This document shows positions 20,824 to 34,300 of a DNA stretch of 64,000 nt, piece after piece. Made by a program: the position numbers and the translations under genes. The stretch is from contig NC_066323.1 in NCBI RefSeq assembly GCF_022539315.1, positions 17,039,719 to 17,103,718 of the forward strand. The letters run 5' to 3'. Origin of the DNA: Serinus canaria. Its lineage: Eukaryota > Chordata > Aves > Passeriformes > Fringillidae. Below the pieces are notes generated by a model. It made no database searches, was not told where the DNA came from, and saw only the letters and a program-made list of their open reading frames with translations. Every line of letters begins with the position of its first letter. Position 1 is the stretch's first letter.

Positions 20824-23800
20824 TCTTTTAAAAATAGATTAGATAAGTGTTGGCTCAGGTTGGAGCTCTGAAAATCCCTCCAGTTTCACACTTTCTGTGA
20901 GCCATGCAATCTGTTTAGTCCATTTGTCTTACACAGGACTGCAGCTGGTTTCAGTTACAAAAGTTTTGTTTACCCTGACTGGGCTTCAACCTTCAATTTA
21001 GGGGCAGATTCTGCCACTGAAGAACCATATACAGTGCCCCCCTCCCTAAAAATCAGCTTGGACTTCCTTTGTCATCCTCTCTAATGATCAGGCTAGTGTC
21101 TACCACCTGCTGTTTCTTCTGTACCAGAGAGAAATTTCAGCCCTTCCCCTTTTGTGCCTGTTTTCTCCTCACCCTCTGTGCCAGAGGATGCACCCTCTGC
21201 TGCTTTTCCCCACCTGAAGGCTGCTTCCCTCAGTCCCTTTGCTCACTATTGCTGGCCTGAGTCTGAGGAGGATGCAAAGATGTGTGCCTTGAGCTCTGAG
21301 TTCTGGGCTGTTTGATCACTCTTGGGTAAATGATTTCTGCCTAGTCTCCCTTTTTTGGTCCCTTGAGGATCTTCTGCTGCAGTTCTGCTTTGATTTCACA
21401 CTCTGTCCATTTACAGTCCGGCGAGATTCCAGTAAAATAAATGGATTCCCCCGATGCACTGTGGGACATGTTTCTTTTCAATGGTGTCATGTTCTTTGTG
21501 ACTTGTTTTTTCATTACTCAGAAAAGAGGGAGAAAGGTGAAGACCTTGGGCTTTTACATTTCTCAGTTGTCTCCTTGCTCTTCATTTTAACTTTCACTTC
21601 TTGTCTTTCATCATTATACCACCCAAATGTGCTTAGGTCAGAACGAAATGCTTCACCCTTTCAGTGTTTTACATTCAGGCTTTGCTGCAGAATCCACAGG
21701 CCAGCACATCAACCTTTAAAGCAGGTATTGAGGAACAAAAGAGCCTAATCACTTTTTCCCTCCCCCCCTCCCCTTGCTTTGAGTGTCTAATGCTGTTAGT
21801 TTACTTACCACTAGAATATACAAGTGAGAAGCTTATTGACCCACTGAGGCCTGCCCTTATTAACCCGGAAAAAATCTAATCAAGCAATCCATCACCACTG
21901 TGAACTAACAAGTTCAATTGGTGGCTGCAGTTTCTGGTTTCTTTCACAAACATGGATCCAAGGCTCTTTGAACTGACCATCGTTGTTTACTTTCCTTGCC
22001 GAGTGTGTTCATTTGTTTCTCAACTCAGCTGTGTGATGGGGGGATAAACTGTCTGTTCCTTTCTACTGTTTAACTTTGTGCTGCCTTCTTTTTGGCAACA
22101 ACTTAATTCCAGGAGTTGGGTGATATCAACTTGTCAAATTCCTGTAAAGCACGTGTACCACGTTGCTCACACAGGCACAGGAGCAGTGCTCGTTTCTGGA
22201 GCTGCAGGTGTAAAACCTCCCTGCAGAGTTTCCCTGACCTGAGCACACTCATGACTCCACTTTCAGCCTGGCAGCTGGGAGCAGCTACAGTGGTGGGCAG
22301 CACAGAAAAGGAGCACAGTGGCTTTGTGGCAGCTCTTGTCTTGGGCTCCCAGTGCTAATCCAGTCAAATCAGGCTTGAACATTCACATTTCTGTCTGGGA
22401 CTCTCACCTGTGTTGTGCTCAGCCCATCAGCCACAGTTCCAGGGAAGCTGCAGTTGAAAAAACCCTGAAATTTCCCTGCTGTTCATTCCACAATGCCCAA
22501 CACCTTCCTTATTTGCAGAGCCTAAAGGAATTGTGTTTACTGGGGCAGCTTTCCATGACACAGTAGAGAGTGTGAAATCCCAAGGAATGTTTTACAGTGG
22601 AGAGAAGGATTGTGTAGCTTTAACTTTTACAGCTCTGCCTTCATGAGACTGTTTTTTCAGGAGAACAGGAATGTCACTAGCCTGAAGTTGGGGTTAATGT
22701 GATGGTAGCAGGTCCTGCTGTTCTGACTGGCTCTAGGGATGCACTGTGGATCTCAGGCTGTGTTCCAGCTGGAGTCGAGGGAATCTTGTTGGGCAGAGAG
22801 AAGAAATCATAATTAATCAAAATTTAAAAAAAACAAGGCAAGAAAGCACAAATGTAGACCAGCAGTTTTCCTGGGCACTGTAGGTTTCCAATACTGCCCA
22901 AGAACAGTCACACCTTATCTGTTCTCACATCTGGGCCAAACCCTTAGTTGATGTGGAAAGGGTACAGCTGCACAATGCCAAAGCAGCAAGTGAGGATCCA
23001 AGTCCCCAGTTTTCTTTGCTGGTTACTGTGCCTTGCATGTCATGTAGTCCAGGCAATGTGTTTCCTATTTGCATAGCTGTTTATATTTTAAACAATCCTA
23101 TCTCAGAGCAACAATGTGTATTTGCTTTTTAAATATTTGTTTTGATATGTTTCCCAATTTCTGGTCCTGGCACATCAAACTCAATAGAATACACTCTGGT
23201 TTTGGGGAGATGAAATCAGCCAGTGATGTAATCTTGGTAACTGATGTCTCTCTTTGCTTCATGGCTTGACTGAGTTTGCTTTTTTAATTTTATCTCTCAT
23301 AAATTCAGCAACAAAGGATAGACAATAAAAGTTAGAGATTTCAGGCGCTCCCTGTGTTTTAGATTTGTAAGAAGATCATCTCAGTGACTGAGCTGGGATA
23401 GAAGTCAGTAAGAAACAGAGCTAAGACAAACAACCACAGACTCAATGCCTGTCAGTCAGCAGAGATCTGTGTCCTCAATGTGGAAAAAGGAATTTTTACT
23501 TTAAATTCCCTGCAAGGATTCTCCCTGTTTGCAGGAACACCCCTTACCCTGCAAGCCCTGGCTGGTAGCCAGGACACAGTGAGGTGAGGAAGCTGTCCTC
23601 CCTGCTGAATGGTTTGACTCTGAGGTGTCCCATGTTACTGCCCAGTGGCAGCCAAGCTTTGGGGCTGGCAGATCAGATCCTGGGTGGTTATTCTCTATGG
23701 CTGCCATTGACTTTACAGCTGACACTTCCAAACCTTCTGGTGAGCCCTGACAGAAAAGCTGAGGGACTACAGGCAAAACCTTCAAGAAGCTTCAGCACTG

Positions 23801-25358
23801 TACTAAAAGGAAAATTAATTTTTTTCCCTAATTACTTTTGTTAATTTGCCCATTTTTGATAAAGCAATTTAGGAAGCTCACTTTAATTAATTATCAATTC
23901 CCTCCCACTGCTGGCACACTGTAACCCAGGGATCTCAGTATCAGTCAGGATCCATCTGAAGACAGCAAGGGTCTTCCTGACTATTGAACTGTTCATTTAT
24001 CTAGGAACCACTCTGCTATTGGAGATGTGGATTTAACCTTTTTCTGGTTTCAGCAAACAGGCCCAGATCAAGAGAGAAGGTAATAAAATATCTTTCCTAC
24101 TACAAATGTTATTTCCTTTGAAATATCACCTCATTCAATTTATTCATTTGTAATTGTTATGCCTATACACACGTGAGAAGCAGAACAATCTTTTTTTCCT
24201 GCAAGGAGAAAATACCATCTTTTTTAGCAGCATACAAATTGTGATGCTTTGAGTGGTATTTTGGCTTAGGATTTTATGGGAAATGATGGAAAATAGCTAA
24301 AAATATAAGGAAAAACAACAGCAGACAAATAACACTCAACAATACAGCTTTTCTAATTATCTGGAATTCAAAAGAACAGATGTTAAAAAGAATAATTTTT
24401 TCCTTTATTCTTTCCCTTATAAAACCCCTAATTTCTAACTCTCTTCAAAAACCTAAATAAAACAAAAGTAGTACTGGGGCCAGAAGTCAACCAAACCCAT
24501 TTGTTGAAATATCCTAAGTTTAGTGGAAGTTATGGGACACTGAAAGGAAACCTGAGTTGTGAGACATCATATTAAGGGTGGAGGAGCAGTAACTGGGTAC
24601 AACGAGGCAGGGGCTGTTTAGTGGTATCTGAGCAGACCCTCTGAGTAGATGTCATTGTCACACATTCAACATTTCCCTTTGTGCTGCTAGAAGCTCATCT
24701 ATGAAAAATGCAAGCCCTTCATGTTGCTTTGACCCCAGTAATGATTAAGGCAAACACTTTCAAAGTCATAGGTGAATGGCCACATGTGGCTTCTGTTGAC
24801 TTTAGTGGAGCCTCTGCATGAGCTTCTGTGTTCAGGGTTTGGTTTGCCTGTGAGAGTGTGGAATCCTGCCTGGTCTGCTTCAGCTTGGGCTGGAGACCAC
24901 AAAATATACATTTTTGAAGTAGTGGCCTAAGAAAAAGCCACAGAAACGTATTACGAAGTTGCAGCAATATTCAAGGACAAGTACAGAGATGATATGACAG
25001 ATGGAAATGAAAGCAGAAAAAGGAATGTGGTCTGGAGACCAAATATGTTGGGTAAATTTAGCCCACAATGGAAATTTTGAAGTTCAAGCAATCACACCAA
25101 TCCCATCATCCACAAAGCTTGGTTAAAACTTTTGATATAATTCCAGTGGTATTTGTAAAAGGTTGATTTTAGTCCTAGCAGCACTTTTCCATAATGAAAC
25201 AGAAAAAAAAAATAGAAAATAAAATGAGATTTATAGCTATGTTTGACATTGACAAAAAACCCCCAGTGCAGATTTGCTGATCCTTGCCCTGGAAATCCAT
25301 GGAGCCTGTGAGTTCTTGTTCAATGGGACCCACAACAGCTCACATTTTCTCCCCTGTA
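20824..25358. other. AT-rich noncoding interval
   Basis: No recognisable coding exon, RNA gene or interspersed repeat. Open frames at 21461-21879, 22103-22566 and 23501-23844 are short and overlap on opposite strands. Confidence 0.45.
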
Positions 25359-25376
25359 CCCCCCCCCCCCTTTTTT
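25359..25376 (+). repeat. C12 homopolymer followed by T6
   Basis: Twelve consecutive C then six T, a simple polypyrimidine tract that is liable to length errors in assembly. Confidence 0.85.
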
Positions 25377-27086
25377 GTTTTTGCCAGCTTTGAAAACAAA
25401 TTCCAGAGCTATGTGGTGAAAAATCTTCTGAGTAGCCCACACAGCACAGGTGTAACCCAAGAATGCCTCAGTGTGCTTCCTAACCCTGCTCCATCTGCTC
25501 CTGGCACCTGATTTATTACAGCACACGGGTCAGACTTGTCTCTGCTGCTTGACTGCTCATAAACTCCTTTTTGTCTGAGGAAGAGGGGATGGTATTAGCA
25601 CTCAATAAATCATAAAGTGAAAGAGGAGTAGGAGTAACAATATCACAGATTTTAGCCTGGCTTTGAAGCCCCATGTTGGGCAGCAGAATTACAAGAGTTT
25701 TGGCCAGAGGAGCCTGAGGCCACCTTGGGTGCTGAGGTTTCCTGAGCCTTGGTTGCCTTCCCTTGGCTGTGGGATGCACAGTGCCCTGGTGCTCTCGGGG
25801 CAGAGGGAGGAGAGCAGGAGCTGGGAGCTGCCTCTCCCTGGCAGCAGGAGCAGCAGCTGCTGCAGGGTGTTTGGACAGCCAGGTTGGCTTTGCCACAAAT
25901 GGCCTCCGAGCTCCTGGTGACCCAAGCTGTCAACACTTCCCTGGGAATTCAGGATGGGCTTTCCTGAGGAACCTGTGGGGGCCCAGCTCTGCTCCCCTGA
26001 ACACTGGGGGTGATACTTCTGTTGATTTTTGTTGGAAGTGCTGCTTCAGAGGCAGAAAAATCTCCATGTCTTTGTGGTTTTGATGGATAAAATAGAGGTG
26101 CGAAATGTTGGTGTTTAATCTCCCATTTCCTTTTGCTTTGGGGCTCTGGTGAGTTGTTTATTTTCAACCTTTTCCTCACTGGAAGAGTAGCTGGGAGTTT
26201 TTTCTCAAGCTGTCATGGCACAAGCTGAGTAAATAGAGCTGCAGAGGGCTTTATCCTGAGCCTGTTTTTTCACAGTGCTGAAGAAAACTCCAAAGCAGAG
26301 GGAAGTCAATGGAAGCATTTTTGTTGTTTTCACTAAAATTTGGGTTGGGATGGCTCTCATAAAAAGTGAAAAGCTTCCTGTACTAAAACTCCACCAAAAT
26401 AATTAGTTTTGCTTAGTATCACACTTTTCTGTAGTGTTGTAACATCAGAAAATTATAGTGATTTTTGAATGATGGAAAGGGGTCAAGTCCAGCAATTGAT
26501 TTTTCACTCCATCCTCATTCCTACTAAAGACTGGAAGAATTGCACTACTGTTCAGTGTGAAGCTTGAAGACTGAGGGGTGGGTGACAGGACTGAGATGAT
26601 GATACTCCACAAGACTCTGAGATGTGAGTGGATGCTGTTAATTCTGCTTGTTGGGCTGGATGGTTACCTCGTGCTCAAATAGCTGAACTGACTGGCTGTA
26701 TTCATAAAAACAGACAAAGCCCAAAACACAAGTTCTGATATGTGGCTGAGAAAGGATTTCATGAATCTGCTTAATAGTTTTTTTCTCTAAAGGTATTTTT
26801 TAGTAGCATTTTCAGACAGATAATTTGTAAATTGTAAAGATGGACAGCATTGCACTGCAATGAAAAATGAGCTTGCAAATGTCATCCTGTGGTTCTGTGT
26901 TGCCTTGGGAGGCAGAAGAGTAAGTTCTCCTGCTGGCATTATGGTAACCTTACCACAGCTTGGAAGAGTTTGTTCCAAACCCTGGCTGTACTTGTGCCCT
27001 GATTTTTATTCTGTCAATTTTGATGATAAAACAGGAAACTGAATTTTGTCTCAATGGCTTATAGATGTGTTGAGTATCAACTGAAA
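25377..27086. other. Noncoding interval with GC-rich patch
   Basis: A GC-rich, CpG-poor patch at about 25690-26000 produces overlapping open frames on both strands (up to 126 codons at 25516-25896, minus). Their translations are rich in S, P, A, Q and G and show no domain. The rest is AT-rich and featureless. Confidence 0.45.
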
Positions 27087-27097
27087 GGGGGGGGGGG
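27087..27097 (+). repeat. G11 homopolymer
   Basis: Run of eleven G immediately before a GAATTC-type sequence; simple repeat. Confidence 0.85.
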
Positions 27098-30000
27098 AAT
27101 TCACAAACCCCTCTATTTGTGATGGGCCATTCAGGCTTTTCCTGTTTTCAGAGATTAAACCATTTTCCAAACCAGCAGCAGGGTTTTAGGTGCCTCACTT
27201 GTCTGCCAAGGTCTCTGAGCAGAGAACTGTTTTCTCTAAGTGAACAGTTTGTGCTGAATGGTACAACTGCATCCTCTGAAGAGGGGATCTGAAGGGCAGA
27301 GGCTGATTTGCCCTGCAACTCACTGGTGCAGGAGAGTCTATGAAATAGCCCATGTTTTTATCTGACACCATGAAATCATGGTAAAGCCTGTTCTCCTGTA
27401 AGCCTGGGTGCTTTGGCATTTTCTTGGTGGCTTACACACAGAACCAAACCTGATGTAGCAATAGTCACTAACAAAATACCACCAGCACTAAACCCTCTTG
27501 TAATGTCCATCATGTTCTCTGTTTCCTTAACTATGAGGTGAGGTGGAACAGGCTCATTTTGTTCCTCAACTGGAATTTAGACATTTCTTGCCTCTCTGGC
27601 AAGAGAAGTTGTGAAGGTACCAGAACTGAGTTGCTGTTAGATTATCCTGTGGGCTCTCATCTAATTGAATTAAGACTCTTTGAAGCTGCTACAACACAGT
27701 TGCAAGGTTTTGTATAGATTTAAACACGGATGTAATTTAAATCACTATATCAAATCCCACTGGAAATGTGGTTTGGGAATTCTGTTAAAATTTCCAAAGG
27801 AAGAGTCCCCATGGTCACTCTGCTACTTGCTGGAAATGATTAGCAGTTGTACCTCAAAAAAGTGAGGTGGGTACTGCAAGATCCTGTGGAAGGACAGGCA
27901 AAATGTATGAACAAATCAGGCTTTACAATTCAGGTGATGGAAAATCTGTTTCACAGTCAATATCCATTTGGACAATATGATCTAATTTTTGAGAAACACA
28001 GATATTGGTGGATTTTTTAAGTGATCAGAAATATGTATCATAAAAAGCCCTAATCAAACAAATAAAACCCCCAAACCATCCAGAGTACTTGGATTAGTTC
28101 ACTCTCCTTTCTCTCCTGTGGTACATAAAGCTTGTGTGTACTTCCATGGCTGATGGGGAATGAGCTCCTCTGAGGAGGGAGAAGGAAACTTTCAGAGGCA
28201 TGGAGATGATGAATGTTTTAAATTTGAGTAGCTCTGCAAAAGGTATGCTAAGACAACTTTATAAACCATGTATTCAAGGGGATTGCAACACATCATCAAT
28301 TTAGATAATCTAGTGTGGCCATGGATTACAGTGCTAAATGTCTGGGAAAAATGGAAAAAAGGCAGCAGGGGAAAAGAAAAAAAGCTGTGTTCTGACTAAT
28401 CAGTCCATCAGCCACTGCACTTGTGTGGTGTGCCATGGAACCATGCTCTTCCCAGGCAGAGAGACTCTCACATGACATGAGATATGCCCGGGGCCATAAA
28501 TCCTAGCAGTCACATTATACACCAAAACAAGAGATAAATGCATGTTGTGTTTATCTTGCTGTAGCCTGTAGTTTACAGTTGTTCTGTCTTTTACTGCAGA
28601 GTGTCTCACTTCAGCCTTTCCCAGCCCCATCTCCCACATGAGGGATTGGTACAGATTTAGAGCAGTAATGAATATCTTCTTAGGTACATGGTGAGATCTC
28701 TTCAGGCTGCCAGAGAAATTGTATATACACCCATGGAATAAATGGGCTATAAAGAAATATTCAATATCCTTTTGTCCTCTCCCCTTTCATTTGGACACAC
28801 AGGTTCAGTGATTTTTAATTTTTTTTTCAAGGATAGCAGTACCATGGCTGAGTCAGGCCATGAACAATATCTGTGAAAGCTGCAGCCTATTACTCACACC
28901 AAGGGGAGCTTGAAACAAGTCCACAGATACTGTCCAACTGTGTAATCACAGATGCTGCCCTGAAAAACCTCTGTGCAGCCTCTCACTAACCCCCTGTTGG
29001 AGTGACAAGAGCATGAGGTCTCAGTTGTTCTGCTTTTTGGGAGAATTATGAGGTACATTTATTCTCAGGCTGGAGGACAGCAAGTAACTTCTCTGTGGGG
29101 AGAAGCACTAACAGCGAGGTGCTTTTCTGGGATAGCTGTGAGCAGTTCCATCAGCTTTTCAATGACTGTCCTGACTCCTTGTGGCCACTGAAGACACTTG
29201 CCATGCATAAGCTGTTTTTTCAGACCACAGGTTTTTCTCCATTCTAAACACTGTGTGGGTCAATGCTTGGTGTATTTAACTGAAATTTGTCACTCCTTAT
29301 TCTTCAATCCTGTAGAAATCTCCACCTACCTGCCTGGAGGGCTCTGTGAGTTAGGGGGTGCCTCGTGGATCTTCATTAATGCTGAAATTTTGCTTGCTGT
29401 AAAAGCATTTAGGGCAAGGTGGAAAATGCTGTAAGTGTTCTTCACTGCTACACCTCCCACAGCTACAGTGGCAGCAGGTATAAAAGATGGAGAGAATCAG
29501 AGATATTTTTGTCTGGAAAGCTCTGTGATACAAGGATGTAGTGAAAACCACACAGGTTTCATTCCTGAGTCTTCATTTTGCATTGGTTTTATTTTGTTGG
29601 ATTGTTTAGCAGGACTGAAATTTGACAGAAGGGAAATAATCTGTGTAATCCTGACAGGAGTTTTCCCTAGCTTTATGGGATTAGTTTGCAGTGGTACATT
29701 GGGTTGTTTGCTTTTCTTTTGGGCTCTTGCCTGTGTAAGAATAGATGACAAATACCCTGACTGATGCAGTTACCCAAACACAGTAGCAGGCACTGCCAAG
29801 GATTATTTCAAAATTGTTAATGTAGCTCCAGAGAGACAATATCTGAGCACTTCCAACACCTGAAAACTGCCTACACTTCTTGGGATGTGCTTAGGACAGC
29901 TTCTGGGAGGAGCTGGGAGCACAACAAAACAAGGGAGATCTCACTCAGGGTCATTAAATTAAATCCTGGATTTAGCAATGTAAGCAGCTCAGCACAGTTC

Positions 30001-31779
30001 TGTTCCTACAGAATTGTGGGTGGTTTTTCCTGGTGCTGACTGTTGTAACTAGCTCAGGGTAAAATGGAACACTCAAAAACTGCTGATGGTTGTAAGTGGC
30101 TTGGGTAGAGAATTTGCTGCTGTCTTCACTCCCTGAGGTGCATTTACATAAAGTGACAATCTTTTAATATAAATTCACCTGTGACTTCCTCCTCCTTCCT
30201 CAGAAGCTGAATATAGCAATTCCCAAGGCAGCAATATAGAATTCAGGTAACATTTGACATTTTCCCACTTTTCCTGGCTTTTACATGGATGATTTGTAAA
30301 CTAAATAGCAACCTCTAAGTTGTTATTTTTATGCATGCTTTCTGAGTGTGACATTTTAGTTGCCACAAGTGAACACTCACTATCCCACTTTTACTGGATT
30401 CTGATGAGTTCCTACTTCACAGGTATGAAAATATGGACAATTATAATGAACATGGTGCAGTAGAAACTATCCCATTGGAAATTAACACCAGCTCAAAATT
30501 CAGCTTTTGCAAGAGCCAAGTGAATGTCTTGTACCTCCTTCTGTAACAAGGCAAAAGAATTGCTGGCTGTTACTCCCAAAGTGATTTCTTTTTGTGATAG
30601 ATCCTCTAAGTTATTGCTGAGAATGGTATAGGTGGGGGATCAATCATAAATCCCTGTATACTTTATGGAAGAAAAAAATCTTCCTTTACTGTAATCTCTC
30701 TGGAGAAAGATTTTTTGGAAATAAATTGTTTACTGACTACAGAGTTGATAGCCAGCCCTGCTGAAGGACTTGGTAAAGAAGGTGTAATATAGAACAGCCT
30801 GATATCCTGAATATGTCCTGGGCACTCCAAATGTCTGTCTAGAATCAGATTAAAGTTCTGCTTAATAAGAAGTTTGCCCTTTTCTCTGCTGGCTGCCATC
30901 CTGCCAGCTGCCAGATCCCATCAGCCTGTTTTCACTCTGGCATCTCACATTGCAGGTGCTGGAGTGCCTCACACAGCCCCAAGTGCTCCACAGCACAGGC
31001 AGCCCCACAATGTGCTGGGCAAGCCAGGGGATGCAGAATTCCCCTGTGGGTTCCTCAGCTGGCAGGAGCTCAGGGGACATCCCTGGAGTGACACTTGGTC
31101 TGTGTGAGGGGAACACCACCCAATGGTCTGTGCAGCTGTGCTGCTCCTGCATGGCATGGCACAGGGGCTGCTGAGAGCTCAAGGCCTTGATGCTTTAGGA
31201 TTTGGCTTTTATTTTTCAGATCCTGCCCTGCTTTAGAGTGTAACTCTGTCAGCTGCTGCTCTCCCACTTTATTCAGACAAAACCACTCCTCTCTAGGCCT
31301 GGGACTCAAGGACACCTCACTGTCTCAGGCCCTGAAAAGTACAAACAAAAGTGAGTTGGAGGGAAGCAAACTGGGGGTAAATGACTTCATTACCTGGAGC
31401 TGTAATTGGAGGATTAACCCCTGATATGTAAATGGACCAAATTTAGATCTGTCTGAAAAACCTGTGACCATTGTCCATCCTGGCTGTAGCCCCTTGGAGG
31501 CTTTGGGCAGCCCAAGGTGTACCTAGTGAAGGCCTTTAATAAATACCTGCTTTTAATCTTGTCTAGCCTCTGCTCCAGGTAGACACTCCAAAGCATCAGC
31601 CTTCATTGTCCTAACTAAAGAAGGGGTGGAACCAGCAGAAAATGAAAGGTAGGTAGCAATGCAAATTTTACACTACATCTTCTATCTTCTCTGTAAAAAT
31701 CTAATGTCACAGCAACTTCTTTCAATGGCCTTTTAGGGGGAACTCAAAGACCCTTAATAAGAATCAGGCAGACAAGAAG
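27098..31779. other. Noncoding interval, nothing recognised
   Basis: Long AT-rich stretch. Open frames such as 29435-29764 (109 codons) and 30862-31182 (106 codons, minus) were inspected and show no family motif. A GC-richer, CpG-poor patch lies at about 30890-31290. Confidence 0.45.
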
Positions 31780-34300
31780 TTACTTCTCACTAACTGCACT
31801 TAAAAAATGGTGGAGCTTTATTTTGTTTATACTGGCCAGTTTGAACAAGCCAGAAATCTCCTTCTTCCATTGGACAGCAAAAATCTGAGGTGGCCAGGAA
31901 TCATGGACAGGGAGGGGAACACTCAGAAACTGCAGCAGGGCTAGGAAGCAAAAGAAGAATTTTAAGTGTGAGTTTGTACCTTTGGCTGGCTTGCATTTGT
32001 CCATTCGGGTCTGAAAGAACCTGAAGCAAGGAGTTTGAGCCAGCACCAACAGATCCAGCTGCCAGAGGGACAGAGCTGCTCTTCCCCCCAGGCTGTGCCT
32101 CTTGCTGCCCTCTCTGCTCCCCCTCCCCTGGCACAGCCCTTTGGGCACCTGCGGGGAAGGTGGGAAGGGGAGGAGATCTGGGAGAAAAACTGGCAGGGCT
32201 GCACATCCAGCTTCCCAAGCCTGTGTTTGCCAGGAGCTGGGGGAGCTGTGTTTGTGCCTGGTGGTGAGTAGGCAGGCCTTGTGTGACACACAGAAACTTC
32301 AGGAAATCTGCCTGGCTCATTAAAGGGGGTGCGGAGGTGGCAGTGAACAAAGGAAAGATGTTAGAGCCTGCTCTGAGGAGTGGGAAGGAGAGTGGCAAAT
32401 GGGATAAGCACTTGGCAGAGGAGTCTGAAGAAGGGGTTTGGAAAACAAGGAAGTTTGGGAGAAGAAAAAAGGAGTGGCCCATACTTAGGGAAGAGGGGAT
32501 TGTTCTTGCTGGGGCAGGTTTTGAGGAAAGGAGGGGGGAGTCTGGCCAGGTCTGTGCCAGAAAGGGAAGTCCCAAATGCCTGACAGAATTCTAACCAAAT
32601 CCTAGGAACTTCTCCATGTTGAGAAAGTGTCAATATAGGACTGCATATATATAGTTTTAGACATAAATTAGAAAAAAATAACCTGTGTGCATGTGCTCAG
32701 GGGTTGAAATTTTGCAAGGCAGCAGGTAAATAAGGAATTTGCATGGACAGCCAAGGAAGGTGATTGATTGAAAAACATGAATATGTCCAAAATGATAATG
32801 ATGATGAAAATGGGGGTGTTTCAATTAAAGAAACAGCCCATGTTCTTTAGTTGTCCAAAGAGGTGTTGGCTGCCATTTAATGTAACTATAGGAAAAAAAA
32901 AAGGGCTTTGATTCAGGATGCCTGCAGTGCTAAATGTGTTGGGCTGCTGAGGGGAGACTGGAATGGTCTCAGGCCTTGCTTCCTAATTCAGAGCCCTGGC
33001 TTAACTTTGAGTTGGTGCTCAGTGTGTTAAAAGAGCCATTTTCCTGCCCTTCACAGCTGCTGCTGTGAGTTGAAATGTGTGCCCCATCTCAGAGAGAATA
33101 TATCCCCTCTTAGAAATGAGGCATGAGAAACTCGGGGGTGGAAATGTTGTTTTATAAAGACAGATCTGTGAAATGCTGCAGACCACAGTGCAGCATGTGT
33201 GCTGTCCTGGCTGAGGGTGCAGGAGGATCAGGAGCCACTCTCAGCTGCAGTTCTGGGGGGCCTGCAGGGACATGGCTTGGGGGTTGTGCTGTCCCCCTGT
33301 GACAGCCACTCTGTCCTTGGGACTGTCACAATTGCCCCATGTTCTGCTGTCACTCCTTCCCTTGCACTGAAGCTCCTCCTGCTCTTCTTGCTGTTTCTGT
33401 TTATGCAATTAGGTCTCTTTTGAGACTGTGCTATAAGAAAATTTCTCTGAAACCAGATGTCCCATGTGAGTGCAGGCATTACCATGCCTTGTTTCACATC
33501 ACAAACTGAGACAAATGAGACAGCCCTTCCCCTCTGCTGGCTGGCCACTGCTCTTCCTTCCCAGAGGAGCTCTGACATCAGTGCTCCAAACCTTGATAGC
33601 CTGTGTGCCTCTCACAGTGCTGAGAGCTGTGAATTCAGGGCATCCCACCCAGCTGCTGTGTTTGGTTCCTCTTTGGGACAGCACTGGAAGTGCTGGGAAG
33701 GTCACTGCCCCCAGCAGCAGTGCTGCTCCTGCTTTCCCTAGGCTTGGAGGCACCTCTGCCAACCCTGGGAAGAGCTTTTGCTGGCAACTGTGCCAGTCTC
33801 TAAATGCAGCTGGAAGGTGCTGGGGGGGGTGGTCTTATTCTCTGAGTGTCTCCTTGGCCTGCACTGAAGGAAAGAAATGGGGTTGTACTCCTTGGTCTGA
33901 CAGAAATGATTCCCAATGCCTCCACAGCTGAAAAGCTCTGAGTAGTGAGAGAGAAGGAAAGCAGTGGTGGGGAGAATGAAAAATGTACATTTCCTTGGGT
34001 AGGAAAATTAAACACGAAATATTTGGTCGTGGAAAAACACATATTTTAAAAGGAAAAACCTTGCTGTGTTTTGGAACAAGTTGCATGCAGGTCTTGGTCT
34101 TTGTTTGCTTGTTGCCTTGTGCAAGATGGTTGATTTGTTTATTTGACCACACAAACTTTCTGATGGGGATTTTTGTTTTCTGAGCTGACATGCAAAAATA
34201 TCTTGCATCTAAACCTTCAGCTGCTTTTGATGGCTTGAGCTGCTGTTGTGCTTTGAATGCACAGGTAGCAAGAGACATGCAGGAGATGTTCATTCAAACC
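31780..34300. other. GC-richer noncoding block with overlapping chance ORFs
   Basis: Contains the longest minus-strand frame of the region (31901-32575, 224 codons), overlapped by two other minus frames (31780-32289, 31962-32291) and three plus frames. All are low-complexity S/P/L/Q/G-rich translations from CpG-poor GC-rich DNA. Open reading in several frames at once argues that stop codons are merely scarce, not that a gene is present. A similar patch spans 33190-33800. Confidence 0.45.

Noticed and set aside
31901..32575. 224-codon minus-strand open frame, the longest outside the CpG island
   Set aside because: Low-complexity S/P/L/Q composition, overlapped by two other minus frames and three plus frames in GC-rich CpG-poor DNA, no domain and no supportable splice context.
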